Positions 20,500 through 30,084 of a DNA stretch of 64,000 nt are shown piece after piece (position 1 is the first letter of the stretch; each line of letters begins with the position of its first letter). The notes beneath the pieces were generated by a model. That model was not told the DNA's origin. It was given only the letters and a program-made list of their open reading frames with translations, and did not search any database. Made by a program: the position numbers and the translations under genes. Source of the DNA: Aequorivita sp. H23M31 (GTDB lineage: Bacteria; Bacteroidota; Bacteroidia; Flavobacteriales; Flavobacteriaceae); the NCBI RefSeq assembly GCF_004022485.1, contig NZ_CP034951.1, forward strand, positions 2,542,001-2,606,000. The letters run 5' to 3'.

Positions 20500-20570
20500 C
20501 TAGTTAAGTTTTATAACAAATATACTTAGGAAAATGGCCATCAAATATTGAAGAATTAGGTATTTAAAGA

Positions 20571-20614
20571 AAAAAAAACACCAAATCCAAAAGATAAGAT
20601 TTTTGAATTTGGTG
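20571..20614 (-). terminator. Rho-independent terminator after accC
   Basis: Hairpin CACCAAAT..., with partner ATTTGGTG, followed on the minus strand by a run of nine T. Ends the accB-accC transcript. Confidence 0.8.
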
Positions 20615-20684
20615 CTCTTAAATAGTATAGCATTTTAAATAAAACGAGCAAGCTGCCTAATGTCGCAGCAACTGCCACTTTTTC

Positions 20685-22037
20685 TTACTCTACTTCGGGC
20701 TCTTTCATTTTAAAGTGACTCATAAAAGCGGTGGTATAATTGCCCGCAACATAATCTGGATCATCCATCAATTGTCGGTGGAATGGGATTGTAGTTTTGA
20801 TACCTTCAATAACAAATTCATCCAAAGCCCGCTTCATCTTGCTAATGGCCTCTTCGCGAGTTTGAGCGGTAGTGATAAGCTTAGCAATCATTGAATCGTA
20901 ATTTGGAACAATGGTATAGCCCGCGTAAACGTGAGTATCCAAACGAACGCCATGACCGCCTGGAGCATGAAGAACAGTGATTTTTCCCGGAGACGGACGG
21001 AAATCGTTATAAGGATCTTCTGCATTTATCCTACATTCTATCGCGTGCAATTGTGGGGTATAGTTTTTACCTGAAATAGGCACTCCGGCAGCGACTAGAA
21101 TTTGTTCGCGAACAAGATCATAATCAATTACCTGCTCGGTTATTGGATGTTCTACCTGTATACGGGTATTCATTTCCATAAAGTAGAAGTTGCGGTGTTT
21201 GTCCACTAGAAATTCAATAGTTCCTGCACCCTCGTATTTTATATACTCTGCGGCCTTTACAGCTGCATTACCCATATCGGTTCGGAGTTTCTTTGTCATA
21301 AAAGGACTTGGAGTCTCCTCGGTAAGTTTTTGGTGGCGACGCTGAATTGAGCAATCCCGCTCACTAAGGTGACAGGCTCTTCCCGTACTATCCCCGATAA
21401 TCTGGATTTCAATATGGCGCGGCTCTTCAATAAGCTTTTCCATATACATCGCATCATTTCCGAAGGCTGCAGCAGCTTCCTGACGGGCGCTATCCCATGC
21501 TTTGCGAAGATCTTCCTTTTTCCAAACCTCGCGCATTCCCTTTCCTCCACCACCTGCTGTGGCTTTCAGCATTACTGGATATCCCGTTTCCTTCGCTATT
21601 TTCTCACATTCTTCAAAAGATTCGATAATCCCATCACTTCCCGGAACCGTGGGTACTCCCGCTGCCTTCATGGTTGCTTTGGCAGAGGCCTTATCTCCCA
21701 TTCGCTCAATCATTTCAGGAGATGCTCCAATAAATTTAATATTGTGCTCCTGGCAGATTTTGGAAAATTTCGCATTTTCCGAAAGAAATCCATAGCCTGG
21801 ATGTATAGCGTCGGCATTGGTGATTTCGGCCGCAGCAATTATACTGGACATTTTAAGATAACTGAGGTTGCTTGGCGGTGGGCCAATACATACTGCTTCA
21901 TCGGCAAAACGCACGTGCAGACTTTCCTCGTCCGCAGTAGAATAAACGGCTACCGATTTAATACCCATCTCACGACAGGTACGGATAATACGCAATGCTA
22001 TCTCACCCCTATTTGCAATTAATATCTTTTTGAACAT
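20685..22037 (-). CDS. accC: Acetyl-CoA carboxylase biotin carboxylase subunit
   Basis: 450 residues, standard length. Opens [23 protein letters not shown]-grasp glycine loop [12 protein letters not shown]; catalytic [16 protein letters not shown]. It carboxylates biotin on AccB with ATP and bicarbonate, the first step of malonyl-CoA synthesis. Lies downstream of accB and fabH on the same strand. Confidence 0.98.
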   Translation of the reverse strand: MFKKILIANRGEIALRIIRTCREMGIKSVAVYSTADEESLHVRFADEAVCIGPPPSNLSYLKMSSIIAAAEITNADAIHPGYGFLSENAKFSKICQEHNIKFIGASPEMIERMGDKASAKATMKAAGVPTVPGSDGIIESFEECEKIAKETGYPVMLKATAGGGGKGMREVWKKEDLRKAWDSARQEAAAAFGNDAMYMEKLIEEPRHIEIQIIGDSTGRACHLSERDCSIQRRHQKLTEETPSPFMTKKLRTDMGNAAVKAAEYIKYEGAGTIEFLVDKHRNFYFMEMNTRIQVEHPITEQVIDYDLVREQILVAAGVPISGKNYTPQLHAIECRINAEDPYNDFRPSPGKITVLHAPGGHGVRLDTHVYAGYTIVPNYDSMIAKLITTAQTREEAISKMKRALDEFVIEGIKTTIPFHRQLMDDPDYVAGNYTTAFMSHFKMKEPEVE

Positions 22038-22054
22038 ATTTTTCTAAAATATCA

Positions 22055-22072
22055 TTCCGATAGCTATCGGAA
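22055..22072. repeat. 18-nt perfect palindrome between accB and accC
   Basis: TTCCGATAGCTATCGGAA, perfectly self-complementary. It shares the CCGATAG(C/T)TATCGG core with the palindromes that join the tRNA-Met/GIY-YIG units at 28-32 kb, so it appears to be a dispersed repeat family in this genome. Confidence 0.7.
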
Positions 22073-22114
22073 CCAAATACCAGACAACTTGGAATTTGGA
22101 GATTGGAATTTATA

Positions 22115-22615
22115 TTAAGATGGATCTACTAAGAACAAAGGTTGGTCAAACTCGACTGGAGATGAATCGTCCACAAGAACCTTTACGATCTTCCCAGCAA
22201 TCTCACTCTCTATTTCGTTGAAGAGTTTCATCGCTTCAATTACACAAAGAACGTCTCCAACCTTTACTGTGCTACCCACTTCAACGAAAACATCCTTATC
22301 TGGAGATGGTTTTCTATAAAAAGTTCCAATTATTGGTGACTTAATTGTAACATATTTAGAATTGGCATCTTCAGCTTTAACCTCCTGTTGAACGGGAGCT
22401 GCCGCGGCGGCTTGTTGCTGCACAGGTACTTGTGCGGGCGGAGCCATTGTGGGGATTTGTTGAATATAGGTCATTTCTCCCTTTCCTTCACCAGATCCAG
22501 TCTTGATGGTAATCTTAAGTTCGTCGGTTTCAAGTTTTACTTCGCTGGCACCACTCTTTGCCACAAACTTGATCAAGTTTTGAATATCTTTTAAATCCAT
22601 ATTAGAAAGTTTCAT
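22115..22615 (-). CDS. accB: Acetyl-CoA carboxylase biotin carboxyl carrier protein
   Basis: 166 residues. N-terminal helix-rich segment, an Ala/Pro/Gln linker (~70-95), then the biotinyl domain with IEAMKLFNEIES, whose lysine carries biotin. Partner of AccC. About 77 bases separate it from accC; that gap contains a perfect palindrome. Confidence 0.97.
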   Translation of the reverse strand: MKLSNMDLKDIQNLIKFVAKSGASEVKLETDELKITIKTGSGEGKGEMTYIQQIPTMAPPAQVPVQQQAAAAAPVQQEVKAEDANSKYVTIKSPIIGTFYRKPSPDKDVFVEVGSTVKVGDVLCVIEAMKLFNEIESEIAGKIVKVLVDDSSPVEFDQPLFLVDPS

Positions 22616-22633
22616 TATTGCGTTTGTTAAAAG

Positions 22634-23632
22634 TTATTTAGAATCGTAGGCCCATTTTACATATACGGCGCCCCAAGTAAATCCTCCCCCGAAGGAAGCA
22701 AAGATCAAATTATCTCCTTTTTTAAGTTGCTTTTCATAATCTGATAAACACAAGGGCAACGTAGCCGAGGTTGTGTTACCATATTTATGGATGTTTAGCA
22801 TAACTTTTTCCGGTGGAAGTTTCATTCTCAACGCCGTGGCATCGATTATTCGTTTGTTTGCTTGATGTGGCACAAGCCAATCAACATCTTCACCCTTTAA
22901 GTTGTTTTTCAACATCACTTTTTCGCAGACATCTGCCATATTGGACACGGCAAATTTGAATACGGTCTTTCCCTCTTGAAAGACAAAGTGTTGCTTATTT
23001 TCAACAGTTTCATGAGTTGCTGGAAGTAAAGAACCGCCAGCGTCAATCTTTAGAAATGGCCTTCCATCTCCATCGGTCCGCAGGTATTCGTCCTGCACTC
23101 CCAAACCTTCGTTATTTGGTTCAAAGAGCACAGCACCGCCTCCATCTCCAAATATAATACAAGTGGCCCTATCTGTATAGTCAATTATAGAAGACATTTT
23201 ATCGGCACCAAGAAGAAGCACCTTTTTATACTTTCCCGATTCGATATAACGTGCAGCTGTGGATATTCCAAAAAGAAAACTGGAACAAGCGGCAACCAAA
23301 TCGAATGAGAATGCGTTGACCGCTCCAATCTGTGTAGCCACATAAACTCCTGTGGCAGCAACTGGCATATCTGGTGTGGCGGTTGCCATTATTACCATAT
23401 CGATATCTGCCGGATCGGTATTGCTTTTTTCCAACAGATCTTTAGCAGCTCGAATGGCAAGATAAGAGGTTCCTTTATCCTTATCCTTAAGTATTCTCCG
23501 TTCCTTGATTCCTGTTCGGGCGGTGATCCATTCGTCGTTAGTATCGACCATGGTCTCCAAGATATCGTTTGTAAGAACGTAATCTGGAACATACCCACCT
23601 ACAGCGGTAATGGCTGCCGTGATGTTATTCAT
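22634..23632 (-). CDS. fabH: 3-oxoacyl-ACP synthase III
   Basis: 332 residues. Catalytic triad: Cys in DLVAACSSFLFG, His in LVPHQANKRI, Asn in HKYGNTTSATLPL. Condenses acetyl-CoA (or branched primers) with malonyl-ACP to start fatty-acid synthesis. Ends 18 bases before accB, so fabH-accB-accC form an operon. Confidence 0.97.
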   Translation of the reverse strand: MNNITAAITAVGGYVPDYVLTNDILETMVDTNDEWITARTGIKERRILKDKDKGTSYLAIRAAKDLLEKSNTDPADIDMVIMATATPDMPVAATGVYVATQIGAVNAFSFDLVAACSSFLFGISTAARYIESGKYKKVLLLGADKMSSIIDYTDRATCIIFGDGGGAVLFEPNNEGLGVQDEYLRTDGDGRPFLKIDAGGSLLPATHETVENKQHFVFQEGKTVFKFAVSNMADVCEKVMLKNNLKGEDVDWLVPHQANKRIIDATALRMKLPPEKVMLNIHKYGNTTSATLPLCLSDYEKQLKKGDNLIFASFGGGFTWGAVYVKWAYDSK

Positions 23633-23755
23633 ATGAATGAATTAAAATTCGCAAAAAAAAGATTCGATTTAATATAAATGGGGTTGAAATTACTAAATTT
23701 TACCCGAAATACGTCAACAAATGAGTCGATTCTGGTTTACAATAAAGTTAAAAAA

Positions 23756-23782
23756 CGAAAAAGCCCCCACTTTGTTGGGGGC
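23756..23782 (-). terminator. Terminator-like hairpin between rpmF and fabH
   Basis: GCCCCCAAC / GTGGGGGC stem followed on the minus strand by TTTTTCGTTTTTT. It separates the pdxA-DUF177-rpmF transcript from fabH and may end or attenuate it. Confidence 0.85.
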
Positions 23783-23806
23783 ACTATTCCAGAAAGATTG
23801 TAATTA

Positions 23807-24004
23807 TTATGCTTCTACCTCTTCAGTTGTATCAATCACAACTTGACCACGGTAGTACATTTTACCTTCGTGCCAGTGGGCTCTGTGGTAAAGATGTGAC
23901 TCTCCAGTTGTTGGATCAATTGCAATTGTGGGAGCGGTAGCCTTATAATGAGTTCTTCTTTTATCCCTTCTTGTTTTCGAGGTTTTTCTCTTAGGATGTG
24001 CCAT
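23807..24004 (-). CDS. rpmF: 50S ribosomal protein L32
   Basis: 65 residues, opening [20 protein letters not shown], the conserved bL32 N-terminus. It lacks the zinc-binding cysteines found in some bL32 forms (zinc-independent type). Preceded by the DUF177 gene at 9 bases, the usual pairing. Confidence 0.98.
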   Translation of the reverse strand: MAHPKRKTSKTRRDKRRTHYKATAPTIAIDPTTGESHLYHRAHWHEGKMYYRGQVVIDTTEEVEA

Positions 24005-24013
24005 TGCTATTTT

Positions 24014-24562
24014 TTATTTATCCGTTAATAGTTTCTTTAATGAATCCCATCGGGGATCGTTCTGTTCGTCCTCACTCTCATCTTCCTGAGCATTATTCGG
24101 ACTTAATTCTTCAAGTTTGTCAAGTATGTCACTTTTTAAAGTGCCGTCTGCTACTCCTGGATGAACCCTGCGCAAGGGCACTGCCAATGCGATAGATTCA
24201 AAAACGTATTGCTGTATATTTACTTCATAACTACCATGCGGCAGAATAAGTAAATCTTCATTTTCATCATTCATCTCTTCACTGAACTTGACCACAAATT
24301 GATAAGTTCCAGAGATTGGTTGATCAAAAAACTCATTGGTAACATCGCAGGCAACATTTACGGTTCCCTTAAAAGTCAACGTGATTTCCAACAACGTACT
24401 CATTTTTTCCAGCAGTACATCGAGTTTAATAGCAGCACTATTAAATTCGTCATACTCAAAATGCTCAAAGAACGCGTTGTTTAATTCAAATTCAAACTGG
24501 TGTTTTCCTAATTTCAGTCCCCTAAATGGGATGGTAAATTCTTTCAAATCCTTCATTTCCAC
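24014..24562 (-). CDS. DUF177 (YceD-like) protein
   Basis: 182 residues. The core CDVTNEFFDQPISGTYQFVVKF matches DUF177/YceD, which is linked to 23S rRNA accumulation in other bacteria and nearly always precedes rpmF, as here. Acidic C-terminal stretch (AQEDESEDEQNDP) then DPRWDSLKKL. Role in large-subunit assembly is inferred from family and context. Confidence 0.9.
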   Translation of the reverse strand: MEMKDLKEFTIPFRGLKLGKHQFEFELNNAFFEHFEYDEFNSAAIKLDVLLEKMSTLLEITLTFKGTVNVACDVTNEFFDQPISGTYQFVVKFSEEMNDENEDLLILPHGSYEVNIQQYVFESIALAVPLRRVHPGVADGTLKSDILDKLEELSPNNAQEDESEDEQNDPRWDSLKKLLTDK

Positions 24563-24635
24563 ACCTCTTTATGTTCCCTGCCTTACGAATAAGGCGGGTG
24601 CAAAGATAAAAAAATTATCTAATAGCAAATTAGTT

Positions 24636-25700
24636 TTACGATTTCTTTTTTTGATAGACCTTTTTCCTGCCCACCTGTAACGGATTTTCAGTCAATTCCT
24701 TATATTCTTCTCTTTTTTGAAAAATGGAAATAGCTGTAAATACCGCCTCGCGGAAAGATTCGAAGTTCGCTTCGTTTTTTCCAGCCAAATCAAAGGCAGT
24801 ACCGTGATCGGGAGAAGTACGAATATGGTTTAGTCCCGCAGTATAGTTTACTCCTTTTCCAAAAGATAAGGTTTTAAAAGGTATCAGACCTTGATCGTGA
24901 TAGGAGGCAATTATAGCATCGAAATTTTTATAATTTCCCGAACCAAAGAAACTATCGGCCGCATAAGGTCCAAAAACCATTTTACCATTTTTGCGAATAT
25001 TATCCAACGCCGGGCGCAGGATAGTATCGTCTTCAGTTCCAATTACACCATTATCGCCAGTATGTGGATTGATTCCTAATACGGCGATCCGCGGCCTTTC
25101 AATGCCAAAATCCTCAATCAAGCTATGGTTAATCGTATTTATCTTTTTGTCGATGCACTCTCGGGTAATATTCTTTACCACATTTTTTATAGGCACATGG
25201 TCTGTAAGAAGTCCTACGCGCAAACCATCAGATACCATAAGCATTAAACTGTTTCCCTCGAGTTCCTGAGCCAGGTAATCGGTATGGCCGGGAAAGTTGA
25301 AAGTTTCAGATTGTATGTTGGATTTGTTTATAGGAGCGGTAACCAAAACATCAATTTTATCCTTCTTCAGGGCTTCAACAGCTTCCTTTAAAGATTTTAT
25401 GGCATACTCTCCTCCCGTTTCATTCTCCTCGCCAAAATTTACCTCCACCTGCTCTTTCCAGACATTAAGCACATTAATCCGCTTGGGTAGAAGATCTTCG
25501 ATCTTGTCGATTCCCTGGAAATTGATATCAATTCCCAAATGTTTTTTATAAAAAGACATCAATCGTACGGAAGCAAAAATAACCGGAGTACAAAACTCCA
25601 ACATCCGTGCATCTTCAAATGTCTTCAGAATTATTTCTCCACCAATCCCGTTGATGTCGCCTATGGAAATACCCACCACTAATTTATCCTCCTTGCTCAT
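24636..25700 (-). CDS. pdxA: 4-hydroxythreonine-4-phosphate dehydrogenase
   Basis: 354 residues. Opens VGISIGDINGIGGEI; metal ligands in PGHTDYLAQEL and ASYHDQGLIPFK; NPHTGDNG; NHIRTSPDHGTAFD. NAD-dependent oxidation step of pyridoxal-phosphate synthesis (DXP-dependent route). Divergent from ribE with a shared promoter region. Confidence 0.97.
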   Translation of the reverse strand: MSKEDKLVVGISIGDINGIGGEIILKTFEDARMLEFCTPVIFASVRLMSFYKKHLGIDINFQGIDKIEDLLPKRINVLNVWKEQVEVNFGEENETGGEYAIKSLKEAVEALKKDKIDVLVTAPINKSNIQSETFNFPGHTDYLAQELEGNSLMLMVSDGLRVGLLTDHVPIKNVVKNITRECIDKKINTINHSLIEDFGIERPRIAVLGINPHTGDNGVIGTEDDTILRPALDNIRKNGKMVFGPYAADSFFGSGNYKNFDAIIASYHDQGLIPFKTLSFGKGVNYTAGLNHIRTSPDHGTAFDLAGKNEANFESFREAVFTAISIFQKREEYKELTENPLQVGRKKVYQKKKS

Positions 25701-25701
25701 G

Positions 25702-25727
25702 TTTGGGGTTTTTAATTGTTACTTTTG
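25702..25727 (+). promoter_or_regulatory. Putative ribE promoter
   Basis: TTTG at 25702 and TACTTTTG (TAnnTTTG type) at 25720 in the pdxA-ribE divergent gap; the spacer is a little short. Confidence 0.5.
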
Positions 25728-25753
25728 CTCTACAAATGTAATTAAATGCTGCG

Positions 25754-26341
25754 ATGTTTACAGGAATTATTGAAACCGTTGGAGAAATAAAGCACCTTAC
25801 CCCAGAGGATGAAAATCTGCATCTCGAGATAAAAAGTTCTCTCACCAACGAGCTAAAAATAGATCAAAGTGTTTCCCATAATGGAGTTTGTCTTACGGTA
25901 GTAGAAATAAAGGAAGGCTCCTATGTGGTGACTGCAATAAACGAAACCCTGCAGAAAACGAATTTAGGAGATCTACAAAACGGATCATTGGTGAATCTGG
26001 AACGCGCTATGAAACTTGGCGATAGACTTGATGGCCACATTGTCCAAGGGCACGTGGATGGTATTGCAACTTGTTCCAATATTCAAGATGCCAATGGCAG
26101 TTGGGTTTTTACCTTTGAATATAATAATCCTGATTTCAGTACAGTGGAAAAGGGATCGATAACAGTGAATGGTGTGAGCTTAACCGTTGTCAATTCTAGG
26201 CAAAATAAATTTAGTGTGGCGATTATCCCTTATACGTATGAAAACACCAATTTCAAGGAAATTAAAATAGAAGATACTGTGAATCTAGAGTTTGATATTA
26301 TTGGAAAGTACGTTAAAAACCTTATGAAGCCTTATTTGTAG
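25754..26341 (+). CDS. ribE: Riboflavin synthase alpha chain
   Basis: 195 residues. Begins MFTGIIETVGEI and contains two lumazine-binding repeats: VSHNGVCLTVVEI (first) and ITVNGVSLTVVN (second), with GHIVQGHVDG between. Forms riboflavin from two lumazine molecules. Its last 20 bases overlap a convergent small gene. Confidence 0.97.
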   Translation: MFTGIIETVGEIKHLTPEDENLHLEIKSSLTNELKIDQSVSHNGVCLTVVEIKEGSYVVTAINETLQKTNLGDLQNGSLVNLERAMKLGDRLDGHIVQGHVDGIATCSNIQDANGSWVFTFEYNNPDFSTVEKGSITVNGVSLTVVNSRQNKFSVAIIPYTYENTNFKEIKIEDTVNLEFDIIGKYVKNLMKPYL

Positions 26342-26528
26342 AGTGTTTTCGCTTGTACCTCATCCAAATCCCAAAAATAATTCCTACTCCAATTAAAATC
26401 CAGAAATTTTCATCAATAGGTGTTCCGGGAGCATGTATAACATAATCAGGATCAGGGGGAGGTGGTCCAACAGTCGAACCCGGTCTCTGAACAACAAGCA
26501 TTATTAGGCTAAAAATGGATATTATCAT
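26322..26528 (-). CDS. Small membrane protein with PID-CTERM-like tail
   Basis: 68 residues. Short hydrophobic N-terminus (IISIFSLIMLVV), a Pro-rich segment (GPPPPDPDYV), then PGTPIDENFWILIGVGIIFG followed by a basic tail (MRYKRKH). The PID motif + helix + basic end resembles the PID-CTERM sorting signal found on many tiny Bacteroidetes proteins. Function unknown; overlaps ribE tail-to-tail. Confidence 0.6.
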   Translation of the reverse strand: MIISIFSLIMLVVQRPGSTVGPPPPDPDYVIHAPGTPIDENFWILIGVGIIFGIWMRYKRKHSTNKAS

Positions 26529-26758
26529 GGCTAGTTGTTGGCGATGGGGGCGGTCGTAATATTTATCTAAAATAATAATTTTTTTTCCAATTAATAGAGG
26601 AAAAAATAGTTTGTAAGAAAGGATTTAATATTTGCAATTTCAATAGAAAATCAACCATACAAATTATCCCTCTTCTCAACTTAGAAACTTGTTAAAATGG
26701 GGTTAAATATACGTTATTTGCGTATATAACTTCAAGTATCGAAAAAATAATAAATAAT

Positions 26759-28162
26759 ATTCTGTTTCAGTAGTGTCCGATAAACATTTTTAAAAGCGGG
26801 ATTTCCAAGAAGGATTTCCCGCTTTATTTATATCTTAGTTTTTACCACAAAACTCGAGATATGAACAAAAGTAAAAATTTCAGTGGACAACCTATTATCA
26901 AACAGGTTTTAAACTTCCTTGACGCCAAAGATATTTATCGGACAGCAAAGAAGCACAACAGCGACAGGTACACCAAAAAGTTCACGACCTATGATCACTT
27001 GGTTACGATGATATTCGCCGTTATCAGTGGCTGCAACTCACTTCGCGAAGTAACAAGCATAATGCTGGCGTGCGAGGGCAAGATCAACCATTTAGGGCTA
27101 CGGGACTTTCCAAAACGCAGTACGTTGTCCGATGCCAACAAAAGAAGAAGTGCAGAGGTCTTTGCTGATATTTACTCTGGTCTCTATAAACGTTACCACC
27201 GGTTTTTATCGGACAGCAGAACCAGGGAGCCCGCCATAAAAGGCCTCAAAATAGTCGATTCCTCGACAATAGCGCTCTTTAGCGACATATTGAGGGGTGT
27301 TGGCCGGAACCCGCTCAACGGCAAGAAGAAGGGCGGGATAAAAATGCACACGATGATCAACGCCATGGAGGATGTTCCTTGTCTGATAAAATTTTCAGAT
27401 GCCGCGACGCACGATCATACGTTTTTGAAAGAACTCGATCTAAAGAAGGGTTCCTATGTTGTCTTTGACAAAGGATACGTAGATTATCAGCAATACGAGC
27501 AATGGACGTTGGATGGCATCTACTTTGTGACCAGGCAAAAGAGCAATGCACGCTATACGAGCCTTGAAGAGTTTGATATTCCGGACAACGTGGACGATGC
27601 TGTCCTAAAGGATGAAAAAATAACGCTTGCCGATAAGGAAGGCAACGAATTCCACCTACGGCGGATAGCCTTTTGGCACCAGGAGAAGGGCAAGGTATAT
27701 GAGTTCATCACCAACAACTATGAAGTGGAGGCCGACAGGATCACTGATATCTACAAAAATCGCTGGCAGATAGAGACCATGTTCAAACGCCTAAAACAGA
27801 ACTTTCCCCTCAAATACTTTCTGGGCGACAACCAAAATGCAATAGAGATACAGATCTGGGTCAGTCTGATCATTCAACTCATAATGCTGGTAATACAAAG
27901 AAAGGCGCAGAGAAGTTGGGCATATTCAAATATGGTGTCTGTAATACGCTACCATTTGATGACCTACATCGATCTGTTCAAGTTCCTGAAAAACCCAGAC
28001 TCCAAATGGGAAGAAATCACCACAAAAAACATTGGCCAATTGAGCTTTTTCGATCCTTAGGGGGTTCTGTTTTGAAAATCGGAACACAATCCAGTAAAAT
28101 ATGGCAACGACAATGCTATTTTTGCTACTTTAGATTTTTATCGGACAACAATGATTCTGTTT
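26759..28162 (+). mobile_element. IS4-family insertion sequence (1386 bp) with 9-bp target duplication
   Basis: Element 26768-28153. Ends: CAGTAGTGTCCGATAAAC on the left and, read inward on the opposite strand, CATTGTTGTCCGATAAAA on the right; the shared core is TGTCCGATAAA. Flanked by ATTCTGTTT at 26759-26767 and 28154-28162, a perfect 9-bp direct repeat. The transposase is intact, so the copy may be active and recent. Confidence 0.88.
26861..28060 (+). CDS. IS4-family transposase (DUF4372 N-terminus)
   Basis: 399 residues. N-terminal DUF4372-type DNA-binding region (QPIIKQVLNFLDAKDIYR ... CNSLREV), then the DDE nuclease: first Asp in KIVDSSTIALF, second in VVFDKGYVDY, and the YREK-like motif YKNRWQIETMFKRLKQ supplying the Glu. 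Full length with no stops. Base composition is more GC-rich than neighbouring chromosomal genes. Confidence 0.95.
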   Translation: MNKSKNFSGQPIIKQVLNFLDAKDIYRTAKKHNSDRYTKKFTTYDHLVTMIFAVISGCNSLREVTSIMLACEGKINHLGLRDFPKRSTLSDANKRRSAEVFADIYSGLYKRYHRFLSDSRTREPAIKGLKIVDSSTIALFSDILRGVGRNPLNGKKKGGIKMHTMINAMEDVPCLIKFSDAATHDHTFLKELDLKKGSYVVFDKGYVDYQQYEQWTLDGIYFVTRQKSNARYTSLEEFDIPDNVDDAVLKDEKITLADKEGNEFHLRRIAFWHQEKGKVYEFITNNYEVEADRITDIYKNRWQIETMFKRLKQNFPLKYFLGDNQNAIEIQIWVSLIIQLIMLVIQRKAQRSWAYSNMVSVIRYHLMTYIDLFKFLKNPDSKWEEITTKNIGQLSFFDP

Positions 28163-28393
28163 ATCTTCTATAGATTAGTACACCTGCAACATTAACCGAA
28201 TTAATTTTGATAATTACATAATTTCAAAGAATGAGAATTCCAATAAAACAGACAGTTTCCAAATAATAAAAAAAGGAATTATTCCCAATAAATCCGGTTT
28301 ATTCGATAAACCCAAGACAACGCTTCTCGCCCAAATCGCTCTATAAATAGAAAAAGGTCTGACAAATCAAAAGAATGTCAAACCTAATAGTCG
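28163..28393. other. Intergenic stretch left of the tRNA-Met array
   Basis: AT-rich, no gene recognised. It is the sequence that followed tRNA-Met before the array expanded, if the tandem-insertion model is right. Confidence 0.4.
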
Positions 28394-28427
28394 TGGTCCC
28401 ACCTGGGCTCGAACCAGGGACCACCTG
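28394..28427 (-). repeat. tRNA-Met 3'-half remnant, copy 1 (far end of the array)
   Basis: Identical to 32908-32941 of the intact tRNA-Met: discriminator, acceptor 3' strand, T-arm, variable region and anticodon-stem 3' strand. It stops at CAGG(TG) of the anticodon stem and continues into a palindrome instead of the loop. Not a functional tRNA. Confidence 0.9.
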
Positions 28428-28434
28428 TCCCGAT

Positions 28435-30074
28435 AGTTCCTAATATCCGCAAGACTTCAAAGAAAAATGCTGCAAAACCTTATTGGATAAAGCTTTGCAG
28501 CTGTGTAATATTCACTTAAATTAGTGTTGCCTAATACTACAGATGTGAAGATAATAAAATCAGATCCGATATCCGCTTTCGGAGGAGCAAATTTTGTTTT
28601 TGACTACCTGAACAGGATGAATGTCGACCAAATTTGCAATGAGGCCCTGCCTCCCATGCCCAATCAGAGCAAATATTCCTGGAAGGATATTTTCTATTCA
28701 CTAAAATCAGTTTATCTCTGTGGAGGGGGCTGTGTCGAAGACCTACAGAGCCATTTGAGAACACATTTTGCAAACAATCCCTTTGTAAAGCTGGCAAGCC
28801 CCGACACTGTTTTGAGGAGATTGTCCCAGCTTGCCGAACAGACCCAGACCTGTCAGACCAAGAGAGGCGTTGTGGCACACCAATACTGCACAAACTCAAG
28901 GCTGGAAGGCCTCAATATAGATATCCTTAAAAAACTGGGGGTTTTTAAATCCGGCAAGCTTACCATCGATTACGACAACACGATCGTTTTCAATGAAAAA
29001 CAGGACAGCAAGATGACCTACAAAAAAGGGTATGGGTATCAGCCGGGCGTATGTACGATAAACGAAGAGCATATCCTCTATATTGAGAACAGAAACGGGA
29101 ACTCCGATGCAAAGTCTTTTCAGGCAGATACCCTCGAAAGGGTATTTGATCTATTGGAGTCCAAAAAGATAAAGAAAATAGATTACTTCAGAGCTGACGC
29201 GGCATCGTACCAATTCGATGTCATTTCTTTGCTGCAGAACAAGGTGGGGTATTTTTATATAGGATGCCGGAACAGTTATGTCGAGAAACATTTTTCACGA
29301 GTTGCCAATTGGGAAAAAATGGAAGATAAAGAGGGCCCTCTTGAAGTAGGGTCAATAGATATCATACCCTTTAAAAAATATGCGGGAACAAAAAAACTGG
29401 TCCAAAAATACAGGCTGGTCGTAAAAAGAAAACCGAAAAAGGACGGGCAGATAGACCTGTTCACCCATGACGCCTATGAGTACAGGGCTATACTGACAAA
29501 CGACTTTGACCAAGACACCAAGAGCGTTGCGGCTTTCTATAATCAAAGGGGAAATATGGAGCGCCAGTTCGATATCCTTAAAAACGATTTTGGCTGGAAC
29601 AACATGCCCTTTTCATCCCTGAACAAAAATCTTGTGTTCCTGTATTTTACAGCAATATTCAGGAACCTATACAACAAGGTCATTCGGTATTTTTCTGAAA
29701 GGAACAGGTTTTTAAAACCCAATTTCAGGATGAAAAAATTCATTTTTAGATTTATCACGTTGCCCGCTAAGTGGGTCAAACAGGGCAGACAGCTAAAGTT
29801 AAGGATTTACTCATCCAAAGATTACCATACTTAGGGATGCCAAGAAAGCAAAAGGGATAAATGGAGATTTGGAAAGGCCGAGAAAAATTCGACCCAGGTA
29901 GATATTGCCCCAATTGATCAAAATGACTCACCTTTACCCCGAAAATACAAAAAATCAGATCTCAAAAATGAAATGAAGTTTGAGTAACGTAACTCAAATA
30001 AGAAACAGGAACATTTCTATTTTATAAACCTTAAAATAACATGCTTTAAAGTAGACATGCGGAATCTAGGAGTT
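28435..30074 (+). mobile_element. IS1380-family insertion sequence, copy 1 (1632 bp)
   Basis: Element 28439-30070. Terminal inverted repeats CCTAATATCCGCAAGACTTC (left) and CCTAGATTCCGCATGTCTAC (right, other strand). Flanked by a 4-bp duplication AGTT (28435-28438 and 30071-30074). The site is the loop of the palindrome TCCCGAT-AGTT-ATCGGGA, intact in the next unit. Copy 2 is at 30.9-32.5 kb in opposite orientation. Confidence 0.92.
28524..29834 (+). CDS. IS1380-family transposase, copy 1
   Basis: 436 residues from a GTG start. DDE nuclease of the IS1380 type: Asp in LTIDYDNTIVF, Asp in DYFRADAASYQ, and Glu in YNQRGNMERQFDILKNDFG. Identical in protein sequence to copy 2, so at least one arose very recently. 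Intact. Confidence 0.94.
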   Translation: MLPNTTDVKIIKSDPISAFGGANFVFDYLNRMNVDQICNEALPPMPNQSKYSWKDIFYSLKSVYLCGGGCVEDLQSHLRTHFANNPFVKLASPDTVLRRLSQLAEQTQTCQTKRGVVAHQYCTNSRLEGLNIDILKKLGVFKSGKLTIDYDNTIVFNEKQDSKMTYKKGYGYQPGVCTINEEHILYIENRNGNSDAKSFQADTLERVFDLLESKKIKKIDYFRADAASYQFDVISLLQNKVGYFYIGCRNSYVEKHFSRVANWEKMEDKEGPLEVGSIDIIPFKKYAGTKKLVQKYRLVVKRKPKKDGQIDLFTHDAYEYRAILTNDFDQDTKSVAAFYNQRGNMERQFDILKNDFGWNNMPFSSLNKNLVFLYFTAIFRNLYNKVIRYFSERNRFLKPNFRMKKFIFRFITLPAKWVKQGRQLKLRIYSSKDYHT

Positions 30075-30084
30075 ATCGGGAGAG

